Below are positions 9,428-18,663 of a stretch of DNA of 64,000 bases, piece by piece; position 1 is the stretch's first letter; every line of letters begins with the position of its first letter. The notes beneath the pieces are model-generated. The model saw only the letters and a list, made by a program, of their open reading frames with translations. It was not told where the DNA came from and did no database searches. The translations under genes and the position numbers were made by a program. Source of the stretch: Cytophagaceae bacterium UBA7467 (GTDB taxonomy: Bacteria; Bacteroidota; Bacteroidia; Cytophagales; Spirosomataceae); assembly GCA_002479785.1 (NCBI GenBank), contig DLPD01000009.1, positions 1-64,000 of the forward strand, read 5' to 3'.

Positions 9428-10123
9428 ATGCGCATCGGATCAGAGATTTTATTGGATATGCCCTTAGGAGATGAGGAGGAGAATTTACTTGACCTTCGAA
9501 ATCTGCGAAATCTCGTACGCCATGGAGAGGGTATCCGTTTGGAATTTAAGATGAAAGTGAAGTTCCCGGAGAAAATTATCAAGGAACTAGTGGCTTTCGC
9601 TAATACAGAGGGAGGTCATTTATTTGTGGGCGTCAGCGATGCTGGCGTGATAGAGGGAGTCAAGTTTGCAGAAGAAGAACAATTCTTGCTGGAGCGTGCG
9701 ATTGAGAAATATTGTTTTCCTGTTTTCACTTATCGAGCGTATCGAATTCGCTTGGATAATGGCCGCGAGGTTTTGGTATATCAGGTCTATGAGAGCGTAG
9801 ATAAACCGCATTTTGTGCAATTAGATACAGACCCACATCCCATTTGCTATGTACGTGTAAAAGACCGTACCATCCAGGCGAGTAAAGAAATGAAGCAAAT
9901 ACTACGTCGCCAAAACGATGGTGGTATCAGTTTCGCCTACGGGGACGTTGAGCGTTTCCTATTAGATTATATACGGCAGAATGGTCAAATTACCCTCGCT
10001 GAATTAGCTCAACAAGCCCAAATTCCTATGTGGCTGGCTTCCAGAAAATTAGTCTTATTAGTTCTCACCCGCGTGCTAAAGATCGAACCCGGAGAATCAG
10101 TGGATACCTATCGTTTAAATTAA
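9428..10123 (+). CDS. AlbA_2 (Schlafen-like) domain putative DNA-binding protein
   Basis: A 231-residue protein whose first half (about residues 25-155) is an AlbA_2/divergent AAA-4 domain: an EGIRLEFKMK segment, then ELVAFANTEGGHLFVGVSDAG, a typical family core. The C-terminal 60 residues look like a winged helix. Many relatives are longer and have a C-terminal ATPase-like region, which is missing here. Relatives include transcriptional regulators and some defence proteins, but no partner gene here supports a defence role. It is divergent from cysH and 166 nt ahead of kup. The molecular function is unknown. Confidence 0.78.
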   Translation: MRIGSEILLDMPLGDEEENLLDLRNLRNLVRHGEGIRLEFKMKVKFPEKIIKELVAFANTEGGHLFVGVSDAGVIEGVKFAEEEQFLLERAIEKYCFPVFTYRAYRIRLDNGREVLVYQVYESVDKPHFVQLDTDPHPICYVRVKDRTIQASKEMKQILRRQNDGGISFAYGDVERFLLDYIRQNGQITLAELAQQAQIPMWLASRKLVLLVLTRVLKIEPGESVDTYRLN

Positions 10124-10157
10124 TTTCAAAGGATATTCATTATCAGGAAATTAAATC

Positions 10158-10165
10158 TATATTTG
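10158..10165 (+). promoter_or_regulatory. Putative -7 promoter element for kup
   Basis: TATATTTG matches TAnnTTTG. The expected start of transcription, about 7 nt later, falls at the beginning of the palindrome at 10172-10193. Confidence 0.4.
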
Positions 10166-10171
10166 CATCCG

Positions 10172-10193
10172 TTTCTTGAAATATTTCAAGAAA
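10172..10193. promoter_or_regulatory. Perfect 22-bp palindrome upstream of kup
   Basis: The two 11-bp halves (TTTCTTGAAAT and its exact reverse complement) meet without a spacer. It lies directly downstream of a putative -7 box and about 100 nt before the kup ATG. It could be a dimeric repressor operator or, if transcribed, a 5'-UTR hairpin. It has no T-run, so it is a poor terminator for the gene before it. Confidence 0.5.
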
Positions 10194-10289
10194 ACAGATA
10201 TAAATAGTACAATTTTGTGCATTTATTGCATTTAATTTTTAAGCTAAACAAAGCCGCTTGATAAGACTTTTACTCCCTAGAGATTAATA

Positions 10290-12251
10290 ATGGAACACAA
10301 ACACAAAAGTAAAGCCACCGCTGCCGGTTTATTAGTGGCGATGGGGATTATTTACGGGGACATTGGAACTTCTCCATTGTATGTAATGCAATCCATCATT
10401 GGAGATAATCCGATTAATTCATTGACCGTTCTAGGCGGATTGTCATGTATTTTTTGGACGTTGACCTTACAGACAACGTTGAAATATGTGATCTTAATTT
10501 TACGGGCAGATAATAAGGGTGAAGGCGGGATCTTTGCCCTTTTTGCATTAGTTAGACGACATGCGAAGTGGTTGACTTTACCTGCTATTATTGGTGGAGC
10601 TACTTTGCTTGCGGATGGTATTATTACGCCGCCTATTTCGGTTTCATCTGCCATCGAAGGGTTAAAAATGCTTCACCACAAGGATGGGACGCCGTTTGTA
10701 ACGGATACCGTGCCTATTGTAATTGTGATTTTATCGGTGTTGTTTATTTTCCAAATCTTTGGAACGAAGGTCGTAGGGAAGCTTTTCGGCCCTATCATGC
10801 TATTGTGGTTCTCCATGTTGGGTTTGACTGGATTAATCTGGATAGCACAAGATTGGTCGATTTTCAGAGCCTTGTCTCCAGTATACGCCTGGGAATTGCT
10901 GACGACGCATCAAGCAGGTACTGCTGGTTTTTGGACGTTAGGAGCCGTATTTTTATGTACGACAGGTGCTGAGGCCTTGTATTCTGACTTAGGTCACTGT
11001 GGTAAGGAGAATATCCGCATTAGCTGGTTTTTTGTGAAGATTGCTTTGATTCTGCAATATTTTGGGCAAGGAGCTTGGTTGTTAGCCCATGAAGGAGCTT
11101 TGTTAGGGGTTCGTAAACCCATCTTTGAATTATTGCCGCGAGAGTTTTTGTTTACGGGTATCATGATTGCGACAGCTGCGGCGGTTATCGCTTCTCAAGC
11201 CTTGATTTCAGGTTCATTTACGTTGATTTCGGAGGCGATTCGGTTGAACTTTTGGCCTCGGGTACGATTAGTCTATCCTTCGGATCAAAAAGGGCAGATT
11301 TATGTGCCATCCATTAACATTATGTTATGGTTAGGCTGCGTAGGTGTGGTATTGTGGTTTAAGGAATCAGCTAATATGGAGGCAGCTTATGGGCTTGCTA
11401 TCACATTAACTATGTTGATGACCACTTCTTTGATGGCCTATTACCTGCATATTAAGAAAATAGATATGTGGTGGATACTCTTATTCTTGGCCGTTTACGT
11501 TTCTTTAGAAGGGTCATTCTTAGTGGCAAACTTGCAGAAATTCTGGCATGGTGGTTATGTTTCCTTATTCATCGCTGGGGCCATTATTTTAATCATGTGG
11601 GTGTGGTTTAGAGCGACAAGAATCAAAAAGAAATTGACGGAATACGAGAAATTATCCGATTATATAGAGCCATTGAAAGAGTTGAGTAAGGATGAGACGA
11701 TCCCTAAATATGCGACTCACTTGGTCTTTATGTCTAATGCGGGCCGTGTGACGGATATCGAGTCGAAGATTATTTACTCTATTTTCCAAAGACGCCCTAA
11801 ACGTGCAGATATCTATTGGTTTGTGCACGTGGATACCCTGGATGATCCGTATGCAATGGAGTACAAGGTGACAGTAATCGAACCAGATGATATTATTAAG
11901 GTAAACTTTAAGCTGGGTTTCAAAGTTGAGCAACGCATTAATTTATACTTCCGTAAGGTAGTGGAAGAGATGGTTTCTCGCGGAGAAGTGGATATCACCT
12001 CCCGTTATAAATCGTTGAATGAGCAAAACGTGATCGGTGATTTCCGTTTCGTTGTTTTGGAGAAATTCTTATCCTTCGATAACGAATTACCTTTATTAGA
12101 TCGAATGGTGATGAAGGCTTATTTCTTCGTGAAGCAGTTTACACATTCAGAAGACAAGTATTTTGGCTTGGATTCGGATGCGGTAAAACTAGAGAAAGTA
12201 CCTATGATTATTAAACCGATCACTAAATGTAATTTAAAACGGATCGAATAA
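10290..12251 (+). CDS. kup: KUP-type potassium uptake protein
   Basis: A 653-residue potassium:proton symporter of the KUP/HAK/KT family. It begins with the family block AAGLLVAMGIIYGDIGTSPLYV (cited here by its core GIIYGDIGTSPLY at about residues 20-32). About 12 membrane helices occupy residues 15-440, and a roughly 200-residue cytosolic domain follows. It imports K+ across the inner membrane. Length and layout are typical. The HIT-family gene follows after a single base, so the two are probably co-transcribed. Confidence 0.96.
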   Translation: MEHKHKSKATAAGLLVAMGIIYGDIGTSPLYVMQSIIGDNPINSLTVLGGLSCIFWTLTLQTTLKYVILILRADNKGEGGIFALFALVRRHAKWLTLPAIIGGATLLADGIITPPISVSSAIEGLKMLHHKDGTPFVTDTVPIVIVILSVLFIFQIFGTKVVGKLFGPIMLLWFSMLGLTGLIWIAQDWSIFRALSPVYAWELLTTHQAGTAGFWTLGAVFLCTTGAEALYSDLGHCGKENIRISWFFVKIALILQYFGQGAWLLAHEGALLGVRKPIFELLPREFLFTGIMIATAAAVIASQALISGSFTLISEAIRLNFWPRVRLVYPSDQKGQIYVPSINIMLWLGCVGVVLWFKESANMEAAYGLAITLTMLMTTSLMAYYLHIKKIDMWWILLFLAVYVSLEGSFLVANLQKFWHGGYVSLFIAGAIILIMWVWFRATRIKKKLTEYEKLSDYIEPLKELSKDETIPKYATHLVFMSNAGRVTDIESKIIYSIFQRRPKRADIYWFVHVDTLDDPYAMEYKVTVIEPDDIIKVNFKLGFKVEQRINLYFRKVVEEMVSRGEVDITSRYKSLNEQNVIGDFRFVVLEKFLSFDNELPLLDRMVMKAYFFVKQFTHSEDKYFGLDSDAVKLEKVPMIIKPITKCNLKRIE

Positions 12252-12252
12252 G

Positions 12253-12648
12253 ATGAGCACGATATTTACCAAAATTGTCAATAAAGAGATTCCTTGTCAT
12301 TTGATTAAGGAAGACGATCGCTTTTTAGCCTTCTTAGATGTGATGCCCTTAGTGGAAGGCCACGTGCTGGTAATCCCGAAGCAAGAGGTAGATTATATCT
12401 TTGATTTAGAACCAGAACTGCTAGGGGATTTGATGAAATTTGCACAAACAATCGCTCCAGCGATTAAAAAGGCGATTCCTTGCAAGCGAGTAGGAGTAGC
12501 GGTGATTGGTTTAGAGGTACCTCATGCGCATGTGCATTTAGTGCCCTTGAACCGGATGTTAGACATTAATTTCTCGCAGGAGAAGATGAAGCCCTCGGCG
12601 GAATCTTTGGCCAAAACAGCCGAATTAATTCGCTCCTTCTTACTTTAA
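12253..12648 (+). CDS. HIT-family nucleotide hydrolase/transferase
   Basis: A 131-residue histidine-triad protein. The triad HAHVHLVP lies at residues 91-98, with the usual N-terminal beta sheet (FLDVMPLVEGHVLVIPK). HinT-type proteins hydrolyse AMP-lysine and other purine nucleoside phosphoramidates; the exact substrate is not known. It follows kup by 1 nt, and its 3' end overlaps the convergent gpsA by 9 bp. Confidence 0.93.
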   Translation: MSTIFTKIVNKEIPCHLIKEDDRFLAFLDVMPLVEGHVLVIPKQEVDYIFDLEPELLGDLMKFAQTIAPAIKKAIPCKRVGVAVIGLEVPHAHVHLVPLNRMLDINFSQEKMKPSAESLAKTAELIRSFLL

Positions 12649-13665
12649 GAAACCTTTCAGCTTGTTCATCTCAAGCATCGGATTCGCTTTTTCGTACACG
12701 ATGTTATAAACCGCCTCGATAATGGGCAATTTAATCTGGTGTTGGCGCGAGATGCTATAGATACTGCGAACGGCATAATAGCCTTCTGCAATCATGTTCA
12801 TTTCGATCTGCGCTGACTTCACAGAATACCCGCGTCCGATCATATTTCCAAAAGTCCGATTACGCGAAAACTGCGAATAAGCAGTCACTAATAAATCACC
12901 TAGATAGCCAGAACTATTCAAGTCCCGGTTTTTCTCCGGATAAACGACATCCAAGAAGATCTTGATTTCTTGCATTGCATTACTCACCAGTACGGCCTGG
13001 AAGTTATCCCCAAAACCCAACCCGCGTGTAATACCACAGGCCATCGCCACAATATTCTTAATAACCGCGCAGTATTCCACACCATATAAATCTTGGATGG
13101 CGTGCGCTTGCAAGAAGCGACTATTCAATAGATTCGAGAAAGATTGCGCTAAACTTAAATCAGGCGAAGCGATCGTTAAATACGATTGCTTCTCGAGGGC
13201 AACCTCTTCCGCGTGGCAAGGGCCAGCAATAACGCAAGTTTGACCTAAAGGCAAATTAAACGCACGTTCCATCCAGTCTGTCACTAAAAGATTTTCGTCT
13301 GGAATCATACCTTTGATAGCAGAAACTACTTTTTTGCCTTCGAAATGTTTTTTGTTGAGGTCTTTTAACGTACTCGGAATAAAAGCGGCCGGAACGGCTA
13401 AAATAATATATTCGGCACCAGCTAGTGCATCGACCATTTTGCTGTAGGTCTTCACTTTACGTGGATTGATGGCCACATCCGTTAAATAGCTTGGATTGTG
13501 ATTGTATTTGCGAATGAATTCAACGTCTGATTTTCGGCGAATCCACCACTTGATTTTCACATTGTTTTCAGAAAGGATTTTCACCAAAGCCGTGGCCCAG
13601 CTACCTCCGCCTAACACAGCTACCTGGGTAGGGATTTTTTTCTTTAATTCCGCTAATTCACTCAT
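12640..13665 (-). CDS. gpsA: NAD(P)-dependent glycerol-3-phosphate dehydrogenase
   Basis: A 341-residue enzyme that reduces dihydroxyacetone phosphate to sn-glycerol-3-phosphate for phospholipid synthesis. The Rossmann motif LGGGSWATAL is at residues 18-27. The catalytic lysine region EYCAVIKNIVAMACG and the C-terminal all-helical domain are present. Length is normal. It faces the HIT gene with a 9-bp 3' overlap and is divergent from the GH2 gene. Confidence 0.96.
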   Translation of the reverse strand: MSELAELKKKIPTQVAVLGGGSWATALVKILSENNVKIKWWIRRKSDVEFIRKYNHNPSYLTDVAINPRKVKTYSKMVDALAGAEYIILAVPAAFIPSTLKDLNKKHFEGKKVVSAIKGMIPDENLLVTDWMERAFNLPLGQTCVIAGPCHAEEVALEKQSYLTIASPDLSLAQSFSNLLNSRFLQAHAIQDLYGVEYCAVIKNIVAMACGITRGLGFGDNFQAVLVSNAMQEIKIFLDVVYPEKNRDLNSSGYLGDLLVTAYSQFSRNRTFGNMIGRGYSVKSAQIEMNMIAEGYYAVRSIYSISRQHQIKLPIIEAVYNIVYEKANPMLEMNKLKGFLK

Positions 13666-13751
13666 GCTGTAAAATTACGCTTATTTGATAAATATCCCGG
13701 ATTTTTTGCCAAATTTGTATGCTCTCTAGTAAGTTAGCCAAATCTAAACCT

Positions 13752-16442
13752 ATGAAAAAAATTATCTTCCTCCTGCTAACAGGATTATCTTTCTGTGCAC
13801 TAGCTCAAAAAAATCAACCCCTTCCAGAGCACCCACGCCCTGATCTACAACGGGATCAATGGCTGAATCTAAATGGCTATTGGGACTTTTCGTTTGATTC
13901 TTCGTTAACGGCTCCTAGACGCTATACGAAGAAAATTCTCGTGCCTTTTCCATGGGGATCGCCCCTTTCTGAGGTGAAAGACGAGTCGGATGTGGCTTGG
14001 TACCATAAGGAAATTAAAATTCCAGCTTCTTGGACAGGTAAACGTATTTTTATCAATATTGGTGCTTCGGATTGGGAGACAAGGTTATTTATAGATGGCG
14101 TTCAAATCAGCAAACACGAAGGTGGCTATACACCTTTTGATGCCGAATTAGTAGGTGTGAAACCCGGTTCTGTACACCAAATTGCGGTTCGTGTGGATGA
14201 CAAGCGTCGGATGTTTACGCTCTATGGAAAGCAAGGATATGGGAATGCGCGGGGGATTTGGCAGACGGTGTATTTAGAAGCAAGAGGCGAACATTTTATC
14301 GATCATTATGCCGTTAATCCGGATATCGATGCGAAAAAAACTCAAGTGAAAGTATATCTAGGTGCTCCAGTATTGAAAAATCAAGAGGTGAAAATCACCT
14401 TGTCTAACGGACAATCTACATCGATTTTGATCCCGGCTGGTAATCAGGAGGGCGTGGCAGAAATCGCAGTGAAGGCGATGCATGTGTGGTCCTTAGAAGA
14501 TCCGTATTTATACGGCCTAAAAATTCAATCAGGGAATGATGTTGTGAACGGTTATTTCGGGATGCGGAAGATATCTGTAGTGAATTTACCAGGTTCGAAG
14601 ATTCCCTACATTGGATTGAATAATAAGCCCATTTATGTGCAATTAGCTTTAGACCAAAGTTATCACCCGTCGGGTTTCTACACCTTTCCTTCGGATCAAT
14701 TTATGAAGGATGAGATTGTGCGTAGTAAGCGAATTGGCTTGAATGGAATACGCACGCACATTAAAGTGGATGTACCACGTAAGCTGTATTGGGCTGATAA
14801 ATTAGGGCTTTTGGTGATGTCTGATTTGCCTAATTCATGGGGTGATCCGGATGCAGAGATGCAAAGGGAGTCGGAATATACCTTGCATGAGATGATTAAG
14901 CGTGATTACAATCATCCGGCCATTTTCTCTTGGATTACCTTTAATGAGACGTGGGGATTGTTCACGCACAAGGATAATAAGTCGATTTACACTCCGGAAA
15001 CACAGAAATGGGTGGCCTCGGTGTATCATTTGGCCAAAAAACTAGACCCCACCCGCCTCGTCGAAGACAACTCTGTTTGCTGTGGCAGAGGTCATACAGA
15101 AACAGACATTAATTCGTGGCATGCCTACCAGGCAGGTTATGAATGGGATAAATTGGTAGGCGATTATGCCGCTAAGACCTATCCAGGAAGCACCTGGAAT
15201 TTCGAAAAAGGATACCAACAAGGTGCTCAGCCGATGATTAACTCGGAATTTGGAAATGTCTGGGGTTACCAAGGCAGTACCGGCGATGTGGATTATACCT
15301 TTGATTACCACAAGGCTTTGAACTCATTTAGAAACCACCCTCAGATGGCTGGTTGGTTATATACCGAACACCACGACGTGATTAATGAGTGGAATGGTTA
15401 CTATAAGTTTGACCGCACAGAAAAGGAAACAGGCCTAAACGCCATTGTTCCTGGGATGTCTCTGAAAGATTTCCATGGACCTTTTTACCTATCTACCGGA
15501 CAGGAAATCACGTGGGCTGGGAAAGCTGGTCAACAGGTAAAAATCCCCTTACATTTATCTTCTTTGACGAATTCAGCAGGTTCATTGAATCTAAAAATGA
15601 CGCTTACGGGAACGAACGCCGCAGGTGAAAAAATCGATCGCTGGACGAAAAACCGTACCATATCCTACGAAGCTTGGAGTGTGAAAGCCTTGGATTCCTT
15701 GTCTATTACCTTGCCAGCGGATAAATCCATCAATACCCTAGCGTTTGAATTAAGCGATGCATCTAGGAAAGTGGTGCACCGCAATTTTGTTCATTTAATC
15801 GTTGAAGAAGGCTCTAATCAACCTGTTAAGGGCCAACTGATTTCGGTTCCTGTGGAGAAATACAGTGCCGCTAGTTGGCCTAAAAAACAATGGTCTGGCG
15901 TTCTTGGGCATAAGTTGAATGGGGCAGGAGCAGGTTATTTTGAATATGAAATTCCATTTCCTACTTCAGGTATAGCTGACATTAAACAAGTTCGTTTCCT
16001 AGTAGAGGCTTCGTCCAAACCCATTTTAGGCAAAGACCGAGATGATGCTGGGAAAATGGATGGAGACTATATGTTAGGTAAAGGAACTTTTGACCCAGGA
16101 GTGAATCCCAATGCCTATCCACAAACCGATCGCTATACCAGTCCTTCTAAGTTAAAAGTGAGCGCAAACGGTGTTGTTGCTGCGGAGACGGTATTAGCGG
16201 ACGATCCAGCGGATCACCAAGGAGTTTTATCTTGGCATTACCAAGCACGAAATAACAAATTAGATGAAGCTGGAACTTACGGCTACCTGGTACAAGGAGT
16301 TATCCCTGCAGCTGCTTGGCAACAAGCGGCTAAATCGGGCAAATTGATCTTGCGTTTCGAATCAACAGAAGGCGGATTGTCGCTGTACGGAGATCAATCT
16401 GGCCGGTATGTGATCGATCCAAGTATTATTATTGAGCGTTAA
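13752..16442 (+). CDS. Secreted glycoside hydrolase family 2 enzyme
   Basis: An 896-residue GH2 enzyme with a Sec signal peptide (MKKIIFLLLTGLSFCALAQ); an earlier in-frame ATG at 13719 would bury the signal, so 13752 was chosen. Domain order: galactose-binding-like jelly roll (about 30-190), Ig-like sandwich (about 190-290), TIM barrel (about 290-590), C-terminal region. The acid/base is probably E399 in FNETWG and the nucleophile E499 in INSEFGN. Family members include beta-galactosidases, beta-glucuronidases and beta-mannosidases; specificity is not readable. It converges on a CE12/GH28 fusion and overlaps it by 14 bp, which suggests a shared plant-polymer role. Confidence 0.92.
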   Translation: MKKIIFLLLTGLSFCALAQKNQPLPEHPRPDLQRDQWLNLNGYWDFSFDSSLTAPRRYTKKILVPFPWGSPLSEVKDESDVAWYHKEIKIPASWTGKRIFINIGASDWETRLFIDGVQISKHEGGYTPFDAELVGVKPGSVHQIAVRVDDKRRMFTLYGKQGYGNARGIWQTVYLEARGEHFIDHYAVNPDIDAKKTQVKVYLGAPVLKNQEVKITLSNGQSTSILIPAGNQEGVAEIAVKAMHVWSLEDPYLYGLKIQSGNDVVNGYFGMRKISVVNLPGSKIPYIGLNNKPIYVQLALDQSYHPSGFYTFPSDQFMKDEIVRSKRIGLNGIRTHIKVDVPRKLYWADKLGLLVMSDLPNSWGDPDAEMQRESEYTLHEMIKRDYNHPAIFSWITFNETWGLFTHKDNKSIYTPETQKWVASVYHLAKKLDPTRLVEDNSVCCGRGHTETDINSWHAYQAGYEWDKLVGDYAAKTYPGSTWNFEKGYQQGAQPMINSEFGNVWGYQGSTGDVDYTFDYHKALNSFRNHPQMAGWLYTEHHDVINEWNGYYKFDRTEKETGLNAIVPGMSLKDFHGPFYLSTGQEITWAGKAGQQVKIPLHLSSLTNSAGSLNLKMTLTGTNAAGEKIDRWTKNRTISYEAWSVKALDSLSITLPADKSINTLAFELSDASRKVVHRNFVHLIVEEGSNQPVKGQLISVPVEKYSAASWPKKQWSGVLGHKLNGAGAGYFEYEIPFPTSGIADIKQVRFLVEASSKPILGKDRDDAGKMDGDYMLGKGTFDPGVNPNAYPQTDRYTSPSKLKVSANGVVAAETVLADDPADHQGVLSWHYQARNNKLDEAGTYGYLVQGVIPAAAWQQAAKSGKLILRFESTEGGLSLYGDQSGRYVIDPSIIIER

Positions 16443-18612
16443 GTTTCCAGCGTTTCACATTAATCAGCTCCGGTTTTTTCTCTCCCATTTGCTTGAAATG
16501 CGCATTTGAGAGATGAATGTCCGTAGCTTCGATGACGCGATACGTTTGATTTGCTTCGATATCTAGGTTAGAAAGATAGATGTGGTGGATCGGCATTTCC
16601 GGTAATCCGCGCACTAATAAACCCGTTTCTGCTCCCTTGGCTACCACGCGGTCTACAAATATATTTTTAAACTGTGGTGTACCTGCATCAACTGGTTTAC
16701 TTTCTATTTTAGGCGTTTCGCCTCCGTTTCCAAAGGTAGCCACTGGATCTTTTCCTTGGTAATACATATCAAACAAGATCGCCTCGCCCAATATATTTTT
16801 CATACTGATGTCTTGGATGTAGACATTTTCAACTACTCCACCACGTCCACGGGCTGTTTTGAAACGTAAACCAACGTCAGTTCCTAAAAACTGACAATTA
16901 GATACGAAAAGATCATGAACGCCACCAGACATTTCGCTACCTACGACCACTCCGCCGTGTCCATGGAATACCACACAATTTTCGATGCTGATATACGCAC
17001 TTGGGCGGCCTCTTTTTCTGCCCTCGGCGTCTTTACCTGATTTCAAACAGATGCCGTCATCACCCACGTCAAACCGTGAATTGCGCACTGAAACATATTC
17101 ACATGATTCGATGTCGATACCATCGCCGTTTTGGGCGAACCAAGGATTTTTTACGGTGATATTTTCAACCGTTAAGTGTTTGCAAAGTAGGGGATGAATG
17201 TTCCAGGCTGGGGAGTTTTGGAAGGTAACGCCTTCTAATAAAATCTGCTCGCATTCGCGAAGGGATATCATGTTCGGGCGAAGGAATTCTTTAATTTCTT
17301 CTGCTTTGGCCTCATTGAATCCTGCCGCGATGACGCCAGGCTGATCCATTTTAGAACCTTTCAAGGCACGATCTGTCGGATACCAAGTATCTTTTTTATC
17401 ATCCAAAACCCCGCCGGAACGAACTAATTTATCCCATTCCCCTGGAGTCAATTTTCCTTTTTTCACGGGTCTCCAAGCCTCACCGTTTCCATCGATGATG
17501 CCGGCACCTGTGATGGCAATGTTACGTTCACCTATCGCTGAAATGGGGGATTGTGCTCTGATCGCATCTACGCCTTCCCAGTTAGTACGCACCAAGGGAT
17601 ATTGCGCTGCATCTGCGCTGAACTGCAATACCGCGCCGGCGTCTAAATGGAAGTTGATATTCGATCGTAAGGTGATAGCTCCTGTTAACCAAAAACCTGC
17701 CGGAAGGCGTACCACACCACCGCCTTGTTTCGCAGCGATGTCGATGGCTTGTTGGATGGCTTTCGTGTTCAATTGGCTGGCGGAGGATTGAGCTCCGTAG
17801 GCAACAATATTAAATGTATCTTTTTTAAATGCCGTCGTCGCTACATTCGGCAATTCAAAAACATATTTCTGTGAGAAGGCTGATTTCTGTAAGAAGCTGC
17901 GCAAGTGTTCATTCGAGGCTAAAATGCCTTCTGCTACTAGTGAAGCTATTTTTTTAGCGCCAAAAGGAGAGAAGTGCGTATCATCTGCCACCCCTTTATT
18001 GAATTTCTTGAAGATCCCCGCTGGATAATGCAAGAACATCTTCTTTGCCCCCTCGGGTCCTTCCGCTGCAATGTATTTCCTGCTTTCCTTTTCGATGTCG
18101 ATTAAAAGCACTTTTTCTGCCGCTGCCACTTCACGAACGACGATTGGATAATCCGCATGTTGGTCTATGAATACACCTGTAGAATCAAATTTTCTGCGTT
18201 GAGTAGGAGTTAATAAAATCGGAATTCCACCTTTTGAACGTGTTTCCCGCACATAACGAACGAGGTTTTCGCGGAAATCGGTTTGGGCGGGGGCGTAACG
18301 GCTCGTATCAGAGACTTTGGCATCATTATGGCCAAACTGAATCAACACATAATCCCCTTTTTTGATCTGGTTAAATACCTTTGCCCAGCGGCCTTCCCGT
18401 CGGAAGCTTTTCGTGCTTCTCCCATTGTAGGCGTGGTTTTGGACTTCTACGGCTTCATTAAAAAACGATGCAAAGGGCATCCCCCAACCCGTTTCTGGGA
18501 AATCAGCTGACACTTTATCCGCCATCGTCGAATCCCCAATGAGGAAGACGTGGATCGGCTCCGATACAGTGAAACTAAAGCAAAAGAAGCAAAGAATAAC
18601 GAGGTATTTCAT
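16429..18612 (-). CDS. SGNH acetylesterase (CE12-like) fused to GH28 polygalacturonase-like domain
   Basis: A 727-residue secreted protein with a signal peptide at 1-17. Residues 18-235 form an SGNH/GDSL esterase like rhamnogalacturonan acetylesterase: G26-D-S28-T, GHND at 94-97, and the D210/H213 pair in DDTHF. Residues 265-720 form a GH28 right-handed beta helix with NGDGID at 495-500, GDD at 517-519, H552 in GHGG, and RFK at 583-585 standing for the usual RIK. Together these would deacetylate and cut pectin-type chains. Both active sites look intact. It is the last minus-strand gene after ettA-moxR, 51 nt downstream of moxR. Confidence 0.92.
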   Translation of the reverse strand: MKYLVILCFFCFSFTVSEPIHVFLIGDSTMADKVSADFPETGWGMPFASFFNEAVEVQNHAYNGRSTKSFRREGRWAKVFNQIKKGDYVLIQFGHNDAKVSDTSRYAPAQTDFRENLVRYVRETRSKGGIPILLTPTQRRKFDSTGVFIDQHADYPIVVREVAAAEKVLLIDIEKESRKYIAAEGPEGAKKMFLHYPAGIFKKFNKGVADDTHFSPFGAKKIASLVAEGILASNEHLRSFLQKSAFSQKYVFELPNVATTAFKKDTFNIVAYGAQSSASQLNTKAIQQAIDIAAKQGGGVVRLPAGFWLTGAITLRSNINFHLDAGAVLQFSADAAQYPLVRTNWEGVDAIRAQSPISAIGERNIAITGAGIIDGNGEAWRPVKKGKLTPGEWDKLVRSGGVLDDKKDTWYPTDRALKGSKMDQPGVIAAGFNEAKAEEIKEFLRPNMISLRECEQILLEGVTFQNSPAWNIHPLLCKHLTVENITVKNPWFAQNGDGIDIESCEYVSVRNSRFDVGDDGICLKSGKDAEGRKRGRPSAYISIENCVVFHGHGGVVVGSEMSGGVHDLFVSNCQFLGTDVGLRFKTARGRGGVVENVYIQDISMKNILGEAILFDMYYQGKDPVATFGNGGETPKIESKPVDAGTPQFKNIFVDRVVAKGAETGLLVRGLPEMPIHHIYLSNLDIEANQTYRVIEATDIHLSNAHFKQMGEKKPELINVKRWKLNAQ

Positions 18613-18663
18613 AAAGATCTAATTTGCTATAAAAGCACAAAAGAACCCGTTTATACCCAAAGA

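Noticed and set aside
9428..10123. Defence island around the AlbA_2 protein
   Set aside because: The neighbours are housekeeping genes (cysH, kup, HIT, gpsA); no nuclease, reverse transcriptase, toxin or other defence partner was found.
10172..10193. Palindrome as a terminator of the AlbA_2 gene
   Set aside because: It has no T-run and lies after a good -7 element, so an operator or leader hairpin for kup fits better.
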